A stretch of 64,000 bases of DNA from positions 1 to 64,000 of the forward strand of contig CAJQUW010006166.1 in assembly GCA_907163375.1 (NCBI GenBank), in the 5' to 3' direction. The translations under genes and the position numbers were made by a program. The notes beneath the pieces are model-generated. The model did no database searches and was not told where the DNA came from. It saw nothing but the letters and a program-made list of their open reading frames with translations. Below are positions 50,300 to 63,036 of the stretch, piece by piece; within the stretch, counting starts at the first letter, position 1; each line of letters opens with the position of its first letter. This DNA comes from Prostheceraeus crozeri (lineage: Eukaryota; Platyhelminthes; Polycladida; Euryleptidae).

Positions 50300-53200
50300 A
50301 TGCAAGTAAAACATCGAAATTGTCTTCCATGTCATGCTACTCCCATGCTTTCCTTTCGTAAGAACATGAACATGCTTCCACCCCAACTTAGCGATTTTTT
50401 ATTCTTGTATGTATGTAGAAACATCAACATTTATTAGACAAACATTATTGATTAGCATCTTAGAAGTTTGAAAATTAGTTTATTACTTTCTTACGATTAT
50501 GATAATATGGAGGCATGATATTTCCAATTGCTTGGCTTTCTCAGGAATCAAAAGAAATTTTGTACTACCGGTACCCAGTATTTTAGCATTCATAATCAAG
50601 GGTGAGCGGTAGATGCACGGTGTATGTCAATTTATGTACAAAATATGAATAAGTAGGTCTACAGGCTGTCTGTAGATTATATAAACTGACATCTGCGTTG
50701 AATTAGCCTGTCCGTGTATTCATTGTTACCCTTGATGAAGAATACCGAATGGGTAGGCCTAATCACCAATACTCATGTAGACCCACATGTAGGCAACATG
50801 TAACTTAGGAATAACTCTAAAGAACATACTTAATCATTTTAAAACTCACATACTTCATGATTTCAGAGAAAAACTTCTTTTATTTCGATGATAGGTTCAA
50901 TTTCTCGAATCTAGAAGTCACTCTGTTCGATCTCAAATCATGCAATCAACCACTATCTCAGGACAAAGTTGAGACTTACCATATAATGTAGGCTTAATTG
51001 TATTGGATTTTGTTGAAAATAAGATTTATCAGGAAATTGCGAGGTTGGTAATGCTAACCCAATAAATGTGCTTGAAAATGTTTCTCATTTGCTAGAATTA
51101 ATTTTACCTTCCTGAAGCCGACACCGTCAATAACTCGCTGAGAACGTCGAGAAAGCAGAGATGAAGGATCCCATTTATTATACGCGAACGTCCTGAACTG
51201 TGGAAGAAAGAACAGGAGGTGCCTTCCTCTGCTACATGAAGCATACTATAATAAATATTGAAGCGAAGTACAGTTGTTCTCGTTGTTCCGCTCTTGCTTC
51301 ATGGGTGATAAGAAAATTAGGAAGAGGTGGAAGGAGGAGAAGTAAGAGGTTCCATAGTGATATCAAACTTATGATATTCTTTTTGCTACAATACAGAAAG
51401 GGCATGACGAATTAACTAGCAGTAACAAAATTTTGATCGGTGTCGGGTGAGCGTTGGCGTGTATTGGGCGCGTATTGGGTGAGTGTTGGCAAGTCATGTT
51501 GGGCCAATACAAATGCGCTGGGCCACTTTGCTTATCAGGCCAACATCAGATGGATGACATTGGGCCGACAGAATTTTTTCCACTGGGACGGGCTCCTGCG
51601 ATGAAGCTACACCTAAAAGGTTCTTTATACGGCTTTGGAATCCAAGAGAGCTTAGGCAGTTTTGCATCTGAAGGGGTGCATAATATGTCAAAATGTTCTT
51701 TCAATTCATTAACCTATAATTCATATAAGAAGATAGCAACCATGTCATCTTTGACCTATTTCTACCAGATCAACAAGTTTTTATTATTTGACACAGAAAT
51801 TGCTTTCTCAATCAAACAAAGAAGGCTTACAATTTGAAATAGTTAATAAACATTATTTGATTTCCCTTATCGCTTGTCTTATACAGTGAATTTCCTCTTA
51901 ATTTGTATAAGTTCACTTCATGAGCGTCATTCTGTGTATTTCTAACATCTATTTTCTAACTCTTTAAATCTATTTTCTAAATGAATTTCGCTTACTTGCT
52001 CCATACTGCTTATAGAATTTGACAGTACTGAGTTAAACTGAGTTTTACGAAAATTTGTGGTCTTCTCTCTACAGATAACTTCAGCGCACTCTTTCCATTG
52101 CGCTGTATATCTAATAGTCTTAGAATGAAATAATGCAATTATTTTCTAAGTTTGAAAAATGCAATTTGCTCTTATTCTAAAGCAAACTTGTGATTAAGAG
52201 CATGTTTCTAGTTTTTTAGATGTTTGTCAAGCAAGACTAACTTGTGCAAGATGATAAATATTGATCTTCATAAATGTCTTTTGTTGGTGTCTGATAAGTT
52301 GGAGTCATGCATACTGCATAATGATTTGCGGTTGTGCCAATATCGAACACAGTGGCCCGGAGTCGCCTCTCCCGCGGCAGGGCTGCTGAGGAAGGGGGTT
52401 ATCATAGCAGATACGGGTGAGTGAAGTTTCGGGAGGGAGTGGATTTGAAATGCTCTGGGTAGAGGTGTTGAATTCGAGCCAGTTGGCGTGTTAGTGGCTG
52501 GGACAGCTGCTGTATCTTGTATTGGTTGACAGGAGGGATACTTCAACTTCAACGCCCATCACAACGAGTAGGATGAGGGCGCGGGGCGTGATGACAGGGT
52601 TTTATGGCTTTCTCGTTGTGAACAATGGGTACTGTCGGGAACGACGATGGTGAGGGGAAGCGCAACTCCTAATGTAACAACAAGAAGTAACCTGAGGCAG
52701 GTGGGGGTCGAAACACCACCTAGTGCGGGAGGATTCCGCCTGTGATATGTAAACAGCAGCATAGAATAAAGGATAAACTTTCTTTTGAAATCAATTGAAA
52801 TTTTAAATTTCATTTTTATAACAATTCTTCTTCGTTAAGAAATAACTATGCTTCGATTAGAATATGCATGTAGAAACTTCAAAAAAATAAAATTATGAGC
52901 GTCTGAGCATAATTGCACTTGGTGCAGTGAGCATGAAACCAGAAAAAGTTGACAAATCTCGGTGGAATGATGATGGTAAATCGGTAGCCTACCACTAGTT
53001 TTGGCGTTTTGCAATCACATTCTCTTTGACAGCCGCTTCCCTATAGCGCTTTTGAGTTTGGTTGATCCTCTAATTGCTTGTGAAACCGCAGATGAAACAT
53101 TTTAAGGCGTATATGGACGGGTAAACTAAGTGAACTTCTACAAAATTCGCGTTTCGTGTTACACCACAGATACCCTCTACTTTGAAGTATGTTTCGGTCA

Positions 53201-53600
53201 TTTCCTCTTTATCTGGGCCTACAACGCAAGCTACCTGTGAGCTTTGACAGTTCACTAACAGACTACAATAGCACAAGTCATTTATTTTCATTATCTTACG
53301 ACATGTCAAACACATTAATTGATAGAAATATTTCTGTACCAGACTTATGCCTAGAGTACTCCAATCTCATTCAATGAAGGCGCACTTTCAGATATCTATG
53401 GTTTTCAGGACTGGTTGCTGCGGCACTGGCAACAGAAATTGCTAGATTAATCAAGAAAAATAAAGGCTGGTTTACACGGGCTCACTAAGTGACCAGACAC
53501 TTGCACACTGTTGTACGCACGTGGATGTGCGCCATTGTCACAGTTCGGTGGATTCCATGAAAAGTCGGATTTCTAGGACTCAAACGTTCAAACAACAGTT
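50300..53600. other. Host non-coding DNA with a GC-rich patch
   Basis: No gene is recognised. About 51430-51570 is rich in TTGGG/GGGCC phrases (GTGTATTGGGCGCGTATTGGG), perhaps an old repeat. About 52330-52750 is markedly GC-richer than its surroundings, with open stretches on the minus strand that match no family I know; it may be an unclassified repeat. Confidence 0.45.
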
Positions 53601-54364
53601 TTCGTGAAAAGTTCATTTTATTCACAGCCATAGAGTATGGATATATAGGTAGAGTGTTGACTCAAAAAAGTATCTGTCTACAGTGAAAATTTTTATATGA
53701 AAAGATTCAGTTCCTTGCGGAGAAAACGTTCCCGTGGTCCAAAAAATTATTTGAGCAGTTATAAAAAATGTCAAAATTTTGCCAATTTATATACTACCGA
53801 GATGACTCCTCTATGTAAGTAATATGCAGCAAGTTGGATATCAAAAGGAATGAATATTTGCTAATAAGCATCCTAACTAAGCGGAAATTAAGCAAGAGAT
53901 TTTGCAATTTATCAAGAGAATTTCATTATCAGTTTTATAATGGAAGTCCTCATAAAAAACTCGACATCTTATTGTGCTTTCTTGACTGAAAGTTCATATT
54001 TCTATTTTATGCAAGCAATAGCAAGTCATCGAGTTGCCAATCTAACAACCTCTCCACTGTATTTTACCTCTCCATAGCTGTCATAACACCGACAATCTGT
54101 AAAATAACATCATTTCATTCTGCTTTGCTATGATCAATCAATTCCGTTGTAATTTCTTCAAAACTGTATAAATGTGTATATCTCACATTTGGAAACAATT
54201 CGGACTGTATGTCCCTTGAATTCATTTAATAAAATCGAAAATATATGCACATTGGGTATTTAATAAATGCGGAGTTACCACTCTATATGAGAAAAACAAT
54301 AATTTGTCGTTAGTCTCTCACCAATACTTTTTTCCAATATGCAAGTGTTTTGAATAAAAAGGCA

Positions 54365-55395
54365 AATGTTATGCGCCAGACGTTTCGCGTACCAGCCGCC
54401 TTCTCAATGGCAAAAATCTACTAAATTTTACAAATCGAGTTACTAAAAGCATGTGCAATCAATTGTGATTCGCTGATGCTGGTTTTGACAGGGCAATCTA
54501 AAATTCGCAGTATGCTGACGTCATAGTCTTCAATATTGTTCGCGGCACATTTCAAGCAGTGATCAGCCAAGGCACTGCACTTGCTGTGTCTCCATTCACG
54601 ATGCTTCTGCGATGTTCACTAAATCTCAACCGAAATGCGCGTGAAGATTTACCTATGTAACTAGAAGAACAAAAATGACAAATAAACTGATAAATTACAA
54701 AGCGAACATTGCAATTAATATAATTAGGTAGTTTACCACAAAGAAAACAATTATCGTGTATATTATTCCTATCCTTACTGCGAAATAAATGACATGATTT
54801 TTTGTTGCTGTTATTTACGAATCTAATGTTAAGTTTATGTTTGCGAATGAGATAATTAATTTTACGAGAACAACTATCACTAATGAAATCGATATTTAAA
54901 ACAACTTTATTTTCATTACTAGCTTTTGATTTACGCGAGCGTCTATTAATAACGAAATCTCTATCTGAAAAACCATTACGCTTAAGACGAGATTTAGTTT
55001 TGGCTTTAGCTTCGACGCTAAGAGAGTTGGAGCTACTTCTCTTATCGATGCTGTCAAAAGTGTTGACAATGAAGTTCCTCTTTACATGGTTGGGGACCCA
55101 ACTATTTTTAGTAAGGGTGCAACCAGACGCTATTTCTTTTTGATAATGACAAAAATGAATTTTGATATTTATCCATGTTGTCAAATCTAGATAGTTCAAG
55201 TAGTTACTCTCAGGGACATCGATCGTAAACTTAATATCTTTATTTACTGAGTTAAAGACATTGGTGATAACCACGAAGTCAAAATTACAGCTAAACGGGC
55301 CCTTGATGACGTCATCAATGTAACGTTTACAGACGGTGGTGGCAATATCATAATTATCTTTAAGGATACCTAAGGCTTGGTTTCAATGCTATGTT
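54365..55395 (-). mobile_element. Penelope-like element remnant (RT end plus GIY-YIG endonuclease)
   Basis: The minus strand encodes RYIDDVI, then FNSVNKDIKFTIDVPESNYL with NYLDL, the spacing of the YxDD-to-LDL region of Penelope-like reverse transcriptases. Next are WVPNHVKRNF and linker sequence. Then FICHFCSSSYIGKSSRAFRL plus RFSEHRRSI match a GIY-YIG endonuclease. These retroelements are not LTR retrotransposons. Only the 3' part of the element is visible. A GGCGGCTGG...CGAAACGTC phrase (about 54371-54405) beyond the endonuclease resembles the hammerhead-bearing terminus of such elements, in degenerate form. Confidence 0.8.
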
Positions 55396-56360
55396 ACCAC
55401 TAATGTTAAGTTACTACTCTACCTAAAATACTTTCTCTATGTTCACAGCTCTTCTGTATAACTGAAATATAATGTATAATATGCTACCTCTGAACCGTGT
55501 TGAGGTTCTTTTCGAGTTGCCAAATCGATGTTCTCATACAAATCCGACACACTGTAGTAATAAAGGAATCGAACGTATATGGATGTTGAAGTAATATAAT
55601 ATGCGTCATGGACAGGCGCTCTTGTGACAAAGGTACCAAATCATGACGGTTTCCAGTGAATGCAACGAATGTGAGCTTGCAGACATCGATATATTGCTTG
55701 GTGGACCGCTTGCCCTGCAACAAGGTGAAGGCATTTAGTTGATCGATTTCATGGAGTATACTGAATCGAGACAATGGTGCACACACAATTGAAGGTGTGC
55801 GTCTTGTGTGCAGCAGTGTGTAGCAGGGTGTGGGGATTACAGAGATTTTTGACATTTTACCTGAAGCAATCAGAACTGACATTATATCACACAATCACAT
55901 TCGATTTCTCAACACTAAAAAGGTATGAAATGTCTATGCTCACTATTTTCATACAAGTGACACATCTTCAATGATTTGGAATGACTTACAATAGTGCCAG
56001 CTGGTGTCACAGACGTCTGAGGTGGAAGGACGCTGCAAGCTTCTAATGCAGCAGATCCAAATGTAGGTCAAATCGCATGCACGTTTGCAACATTGAAAAT
56101 ATTTACATGTAGCTCTAATTGTATAAAACGTTCAGATTATATCCTGTGATGTAATTTTACGTCATAAATGAGATAAATCACAATTTCAACCCATGTTTGA
56201 AGTTTATTACAATATAGAAGACCCATTGGGTCCAGAAGCTCACAAAGAAGGACATTAATGAAAAAAGCTAGATGATCTTCGTCGGATACATAAGTGCTTT
56301 CTATAACTGGACGCATAGAGTAAGTATATTCGGTAGAGTGGTTAAATATTCGGTTAATAT
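55396..56360. other. Unassigned interior of the large inverted repeat
   Basis: A 136-codon minus-strand open stretch at 55484-55894 shows no family motif. No other feature is seen. Confidence 0.35.
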
Positions 56361-56906
56361 TCGCACATATTAAATCCCCAATTTGTATACACTTTCGATT
56401 TTATTAAATGAACTCGACGGGGATACAGGTGGCATTGTTTCCAAATGTGAGAAATGAAACATTTTGCGGTTTATTACACATTGCGTACCAGAGAATTGAA
56501 GGATCATGTTCGTAATGCAGTAGAAATTATGCTATTTTACAGATCCTCCTTGTCATGACAGCCTTGGTGAGGTCGGGACGTTTTCATGCAGACATCCATT
56601 ATAATACGGATCATGAAATTCCCTTTCAAATTAGCTCAATTTCCGCTTAGTTAGGATGCTCATTATTAGCAGATTTTCATTCCTTTCGACATTCAACTTG
56701 TTTCACTTATATGGGGGCGTCATCTCCGTAGTATGTAAATTTTAAAACTGCTCAAATAATGTTTTGGACCCCGGGAACGCAATCTCCGCAAAAAACTGAA
56801 TCTTTTCATATAAAAAGTTTCACTGTATACAGATACTTTTTTGAGTCGACACTCTACTGTCGAGGATGATCACGTGCATGTATATATCCCTACTCTATGA
56901 TTGGAC

Positions 56907-58838
56907 GCTCACGGTGCTTTCTTTATCTTGAAAATTCAACCGACAATTCGATTCCTGGCTCAGGCAAGTGCGGTCGGGGAATCAAAGGTGCTGATGTCCT
57001 TCATTGACGCAATATAGTTGTCATTCTCTTTAGATATTCACTATATTGCGACAGACTTTTGGCGGCAATATTACTTCAGAGAACAGATGGGCCGCATGAA
57101 GGCATAAAGATTTGGAATTTATTGACATTTATCAAACTTGATGATATCAAATAAGTACAAATTTCTTACTTGTAGAATACAAGTCAACCAAAAGGGCATA
57201 CAAGTCAACCGACTATGGGCATAGCATTTCTTATGACTCCAACTCCACATCCCTCAAGTGTCAACATAGCACTGTATTCAACCCGTTAGTTGTCAGTATA
57301 TAAAGATCTGGCTATATGTATACACGTCATTGACCCCAAGCTGTTGAATTCTGAAGCATGTTACTCAAATTAGCACAGTTAAGATGTTGAGATAAGGACA
57401 GAAAGCTGTTTACTCTCTTAGGGAAGCTAAAATTATGATCAGTGACTTTCCTTTTTCCTTTTCACAAGTGTAAAGCGGATCTTCTTCCATTCACGTTTGT
57501 GCATTGGATTTGAAAATCGGCCTTTCGATTTTCATATCCATTCGAAATTATTCGAAATACCTTTTCGAATGCAGATGAAGTGATTCTTTTGCTATTTTAC
57601 GACTAATATAGCGCACATCTACAACTACTAGGTAGTACTTTTTCGTCAAATAATCAAAGAAATAGAAAATTCTGTGATAAAGATTTGATTTCTTACACGA
57701 AGTTTTTCACCTTCAAGCTTTTACGTGTATTATATGTAACTGATGATTAAACTTGAGTTTTTCACTTCTCATTTAGGCCTAGAGCCACATGTCTGTCAGA
57801 ACTTTCATTTTTATCTGATATACAACCTCAACTGTAGTTCTACACTTACGTACTTACAGCATCTCAATTAATGGTTCATGGCTTTGTATTTCACTATCAT
57901 ACTAACATGGATCAACATCCCTCAAAATCTTATGCAATAATAATAATAATTCTGTATTTGTGAATACAACAAGCGGTATTACAAAGAAATATACACAGGA
58001 ACAAAATCACGATATGATGGAAAATTTGACAAACGAATTGTTGTAAAGACTAATTCAGTGACATTGCATTAGTGATCGAGATAGTCAGGATGATTTTTAT
58101 CTGAGTCTATATGTAGTATCATATTACATTGCTTCAAAGGATTTTCCTTCACTACGTATGATAGTCGACTTGTGATGCGAAGCAATTCTAAACTTGAGTA
58201 ACACATACATGTAGGGCAAACTCGCTTTGATATTTTACTTCTTCAGTGGTTATGGTGGAGATAGAATTATCGATGATTGTTAAATTAATTCAATAAGCCA
58301 ATGTTAAACGGGAAAATTCACAGATATCAACATGACATGATCCATCGTGCAATAAACAGTAATCACCAACATATAGCCAACATATATGCCTACATAAGAA
58401 CTTTTGATTGGTGAGTTTGATCGGGTTTCGAAATTTCGCGAATAGAAAGACCGGCATCTGTACGAAGGGTTATGACTCGATTTCTCTGTAGTGGGTGAAT
58501 ATCCATGACTAATCAAATAAATCAGTTGACGAAGAGACATCAAGTTTTGTATTGACAGTTAAAGTTGAATTTAAGACTACCATAGAAGGCAAACAATTGT
58601 CGTTATTCAGCTTATTCATTTCACAAAATAAACCTATGGAATAGGTAAAAGTACATACAGAAATAGCGGAAACGGCAATAGTTTGGGTTGGCTTCCAACA
58701 TAGAAATTAACAATACCATAGAAAGTCCTATTATCTACTTCTATGGTTTCCAAGGTATTCATGAATTTAAATTATAGGTCGATCATATGAGTCATAGATA
58801 TATCAAGTATGAATATGATAGTAAATGCAGGTTAAATG
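56907..58838. other. Host non-coding DNA
   Basis: No gene is recognised. Small hairpins are visible: CGCAATATAGT/ACTATATTGCG near 57024-57062, and ACCATAGAAAG/CTTCTATGGT near 58717-58749. A short (AAT)n run lies at about 57938. Confidence 0.5.
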
Positions 58839-58840
58839 TA

Positions 58841-60660
58841 CAGTGTGCAACAGCAAGTTGGCAACATCCCGCTTGAACTGTAATATCCAGGAATTAATCA
58901 ATATTTAATCTATTTTGTTTATCATCAACAACAAAAGACCGAGCTGCTATGACTATTATGTATTGTAACTTCACAATAGAACCCAACGATACACAAAAAC
59001 AACAGGTAAGATGATATAATGATCAAAATCTAGTATGATGTCCTTTCGACTGGATCACGGCCTTCACACGCTCACCCATAGAATTGACCAGTATTTTGCA
59101 GGTCTCCTGAATTTCATCGTCGTGATACCAGGTGTTGAGAAACGCACGAATGAATTCCGACTTGTTCTTTGGGCGCTTCCGTATTATTCGGCGCTTGATG
59201 ATCTCCCAAAGGTTTTCGATTGGATGCAAGTCCGATGATGAAGCCGGCCAGGACAACAAGCGGATTCCAGCATCGTCGAATCGCTTCATGGACTTCCTTC
59301 TCACGCGGCAGGGTGCATTATCTTGCTGGAAGTAACCATTGCTTTCACCAAATAATTCCATCATCTGCGGAATAACTCTAGAATTGATTATTTTTTCAAT
59401 TTATTGGTCACTATTCATCATTCCGTCTACCACTTGAACTCGGCCGGTCCCGTACCAGCTGAAGTATGACCAAAACATGACTTTCACAGGATGCTTCACC
59501 TTGCATTTATAATGGTCGGATGTAGGCTGATGACCATCCACAATCCGAACAAAGCGTTGACAGTCGTCAGAGGCCTCGATTATTGTCTCGTCACTCCATT
59601 GTACTGTTCGCTAGTCCTCGTTAGTCCACGCCTCGTGCTCCTTTGCCCACTCAAAACGAGCCTTGACATTCTTTTCCGTTAAGAATGGCTTACTCTTCGG
59701 CCTCACTGCATTGCATCCGGCCTCATTCATCGCGCGTTGTACCGTTCTTAATGAGACCGAGTCTCCACATGCACCAAACTGTTCTTGAATGTCCGATGCT
59801 GTAGCTCGAGGGGATCTAACGACGAGGTTTCGTACGTGTCTAAGATCATCGAAGGGTTTGTTATGTCCGCCACAGTTTTGCAGTGGGTTTCGCAGTCTCC
59901 AGTTTCTTCATATCTTGTTACGACTTTGCTAACCGTGGACACATTCACCCCAACGTCCTTCGCAATTTCACGCATACTTTTGGTATGCTTGTACAGACTG
60001 GTAATCTCAATTCTCTTCTTGTTTCGGTCGTCCATCTTGCGTCGAATCAGGCGTACAGTAGGTTATGAATTCTTGTGAATAATGTCATGGCAGGATTTAG
60101 TGAAATTTAAACCTGAATCAATAACTCCAAGCAGCCATCAACTACCATAGATTCTCAATAACCTATAGAAATCATTCTGTATGAGAAAAATGACATGAGA
60201 GGAACATAGCACGTCAAAAACAAAAGTTGAAAATCAAAGCTTCTGAACCTGCCTTAACGCCAAACGTGTGGGTTGTCACCAAAAGAAATTTGACAAGAGT
60301 TTTCTGTAACCGTTTACAAAATAAAATCATAAATCATAAAATGAAGATGTTTCGCATGTTAAGAACACGATTACACGAGTGACAGTATTGGGGTTTCGCT
60401 GCCTCTAAAAACCTAGTCGTAAATTAATAATTACAAGGACATTCAATAACTTAAGTAATCGAAAATGTCTGAAATATCTCAAATAAAAAGTGGTAATATT
60501 TACGTGGTACATCTAATACTCAATCGTACTATCACTTAATGTCTACTTTAACCATATTTTACTTTAAGTGTCAGACAAGTTCATGTATAGGACTCACGTG
60601 TGAATGAAAAATGTTGAATATACATATATGAGGGTGTTGCCAACTTGCTGTCGCATACTG
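58841..60660. mobile_element. Tc1/mariner DNA transposon, full-length but inactive
   Basis: TIRs of ~28 bp (CAGTGTGCAACAGCAAGTTG... at 58841-58868, inverted at 60633-60660, about four mismatches) are flanked by TA at 58839-58840 and 60661-60662. Length 1,820 bp fits Tc1. The single transposase gene is leftward and broken, so the copy is not autonomous. Confidence 0.93.
59023..60035 (-). pseudogene. Tc1 transposase (DD34E), inactivated
   Basis: The N-terminus MDDRNKKRIEITSLYKHTKS and MREIAKDVGVNVSTVSKVV forms a helix-turn-helix. After a frameshift near 59880 the frame resumes at NCGGHNKPFDDLRHVRNLVV. The catalytic triad is visible in WSDETI, QQDNAPC and HPIENLWEII, with 34 residues between the second D and the E. 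In-frame stops occur at about 59611 (just before VQWSDET) and about 59401 (after GMMNSDQ). The ends of the protein are present, so decay is by point changes and not by truncation. Confidence 0.92.
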
Positions 60661-60662
60661 TA

Positions 60663-63036
60663 TTTCCTGATCTAAATTATCCATAGAAAGAAATAATTTG
60701 AAAGCTGAAGTAACCAATTTACACAAATTACTTAGTTAATCAGCTTTGTAAGGGTGTCCCAACTAATCTGCCCGAAACTATAGTTACTACAGCTGCCACG
60801 ACCGGATTTTCGCTATTTTTTGTAGTCGAATGGATTGTTTGGAAGGCGATTCTTTCGGTATGTTCCCATACACGATATATCCAGATTTTCTTTCACTATA
60901 TGAAAAACGCGCCGACAAGAAAAACTTGTCAGCAGTTATTGTTATTTCGTTTTGGTATCGATCTTTCAAAATTTTCGGCTAGTAGTAAACGTAACCGCTT
61001 TTCCCAAAATCATATTACTCTCTTGCCTGTTCGGCCTGTTCAGGATTCGGCTCCATCCACAGGCAGCAACCAAGGGGGTGCGCCACGGTTCAAACTTTGA
61101 ATCAAATCTGACGGATTTACCTGCCATGTGTTGTTTGCATCCATGGCGACCGAATTATTTCACCATTCATTCATCAAAAGGGATCCTGTTACACTCCGGC
61201 GCATTCGTGAGAAATCCTTTATTCAATTTTCATTTATATGTCACTTGAGTGTCGGATGTGCTAAATTCCGAACATTTGAATTTAAAGTTATACAGTATGT
61301 GCGTTGAGCTATATTTTATCAATGTGTCGCCTTTAATTAAATATCTACAGTTATAATAAACATCCTTTATAAAAAAGATACAAAAAAATTAATTTAACTT
61401 GCCTTCGCATTGCAAATTACATAGCAGCCCTCATCTAGAAAATATTCAAAAATTTAAAATGTGCCCGTTGCGTTCAAAGAATATATTATATAAATTTTGG
61501 ACGTTCAAAGAGATCATAGCAACCTCAAAAGTACGAGTCTCTGAAAATTAGTCAAATGCAGTTCTGTATCTAGCAGAAAAGTTGATTCAAATTTTATTTG
61601 TTTCATGCTCGATATTTAGCACATCCGGCATAAATGGGTTAAGCTCAAAGACTCACGAAGGGTAGATCGCCATCAAACACAAGAAATATTTCTCGCTTTC
61701 ATCATCAGAGATGTGAAGTCAATGATGCAGGTTTTATTGTGACGCACTTGTTGAGATTTCAGAGTAAAAAATAATGCGACACTGACCAAATTCTTCAATC
61801 ATTATCATTATTACATTCTTGCAGCATAAGAAAGTTTGTTCATCAAGTCTATCTTTAGGACATGAGCTGACAAGGGTCAACTCATCTGTCTAGACTCCAT
61901 GAAAGTTTTCACAGAAGACCGGAACGTCAAATTTATGATCTCTTTTGAGAACTTGCTTTTTTCACAAGTTAGAGTATTGCCGATTTTTCGAAGCATTTTA
62001 TTTAGCAGTAGCTTTCAACAAGTTGCCTCGCTTTTCAGTAGGAGTATAGCATTTTACAAATATATTGAGTACATGATCATTCTTTACACCATAGACATCG
62101 AATGGAGTATTGTAAATTCTACTCGCATCATGTATATTATTTATTCTTTCATAGGACATAAAAGAATACATTTTTTTAATTTCATAGTTAATGTCATAGT
62201 AAATGCTAGCTCATAGCAAATGTTATAGCAGTGAGTAACTTTAAGCGCCTTTTTCTAATCATTTCTAAGCATGTGCAAGTTGTCCTTTATCTTTCTACCC
62301 ACATTTGAAGTTAATTGGAATTGTAGAGCACGACTTCGCATGTTCATTAGAATGGCTACTTTTGGAGGAAAACCCTTCATATTTCATACATGTGCATTTC
62401 GGCTGTATCACTTGCACAAATCAATGCTGTCAATCTCTTTTTGTAATAATAAGTTACTTCTCAGCACTTTCAACCAGTTTCGCAACATAGCTTCATTAGA
62501 GAAGTAGGGTCTACATGCATCGTCTGAAATTTAAAATTTGAAAAATCTATCAAAATTGTTTTGATGAAATTTTGTTGTTGTCTTTTTAAAAATTAATTTT
62601 GCTAAAATCTTGTATTGTAATTTGTAGTAAAAAAGTGAACGGGTTGGGGTTGAAGAATATTTCATACACCAAATGTGTTTTCCCGTACATTTCATGCGAT
62701 TTCAGACCACCATGATATTCAGATGGGGTTCATAAAATAATGCAGACTTCCAGGCGGCGAACCTAATGTTTGAGAGTTACAAAATTACGAGGAGAAGGCT
62801 TAATGGAAACGCTTCATAGAACATCAGATACATTTTAAAACATTTTCATCTGTTACAGCTAATATCTGCTAACAAAAGACAAAGAAATATTGTGTTTTGT
62901 CCTAACAGTAGAATTCAGTAACAGAAAACAGTAGAAATTCCAGTAACGAAGCTTAGTTGATGTTCTTCGCTGTGCTTGGGTTTCCATGGGAACTTCAGAT
63001 CTGTAATAATTTGCGTTTTCTTTCCACATCATTCAA
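60663..63036. other. Non-coding DNA between Tc1 and the transporter gene
   Basis: No gene, RNA or clear repeat is recognised. The part nearest 63036 would include the 3' UTR of the leftward transporter gene. I find no standard AATAAA on the minus strand within about 300 bp of its stop. Confidence 0.45.

Larger units (their letters stand above)
53628..56906. repeat. Large diverged inverted repeat (arms ~0.55-0.64 kb)
   Basis: Left arm 53628-54270 and right arm 56361-56906 are inverted copies of roughly 75-80% identity. Examples: GTATCTGTCTACAGTGAAA against TTTCACTGTATACAGATAC, and TCTCACATTTGGAAACAAT against ATTGTTTCCAAATGTGAGA. The 2.1-kb interior holds the Penelope-like remnant and unassigned DNA. 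The arms may be ends of an old DNA transposon or two opposed copies of one repeat. Confidence 0.75.

Noticed and set aside
52268-52813. GC-rich open frames that might be a gene
   Set aside because: Low-complexity, no motif, no splice context; probably an unclassified repeat.
54371-54405. Hammerhead ribozyme next to the Penelope-like remnant
   Set aside because: CGAAACGTC is present, but the CUGANGA box is degenerate and the stem is only about 3 bp; too weak to list separately.
55484-55894. 136-codon minus-strand frame
   Set aside because: No recognisable domain, inside a repeat-rich interval; no evidence beyond openness.
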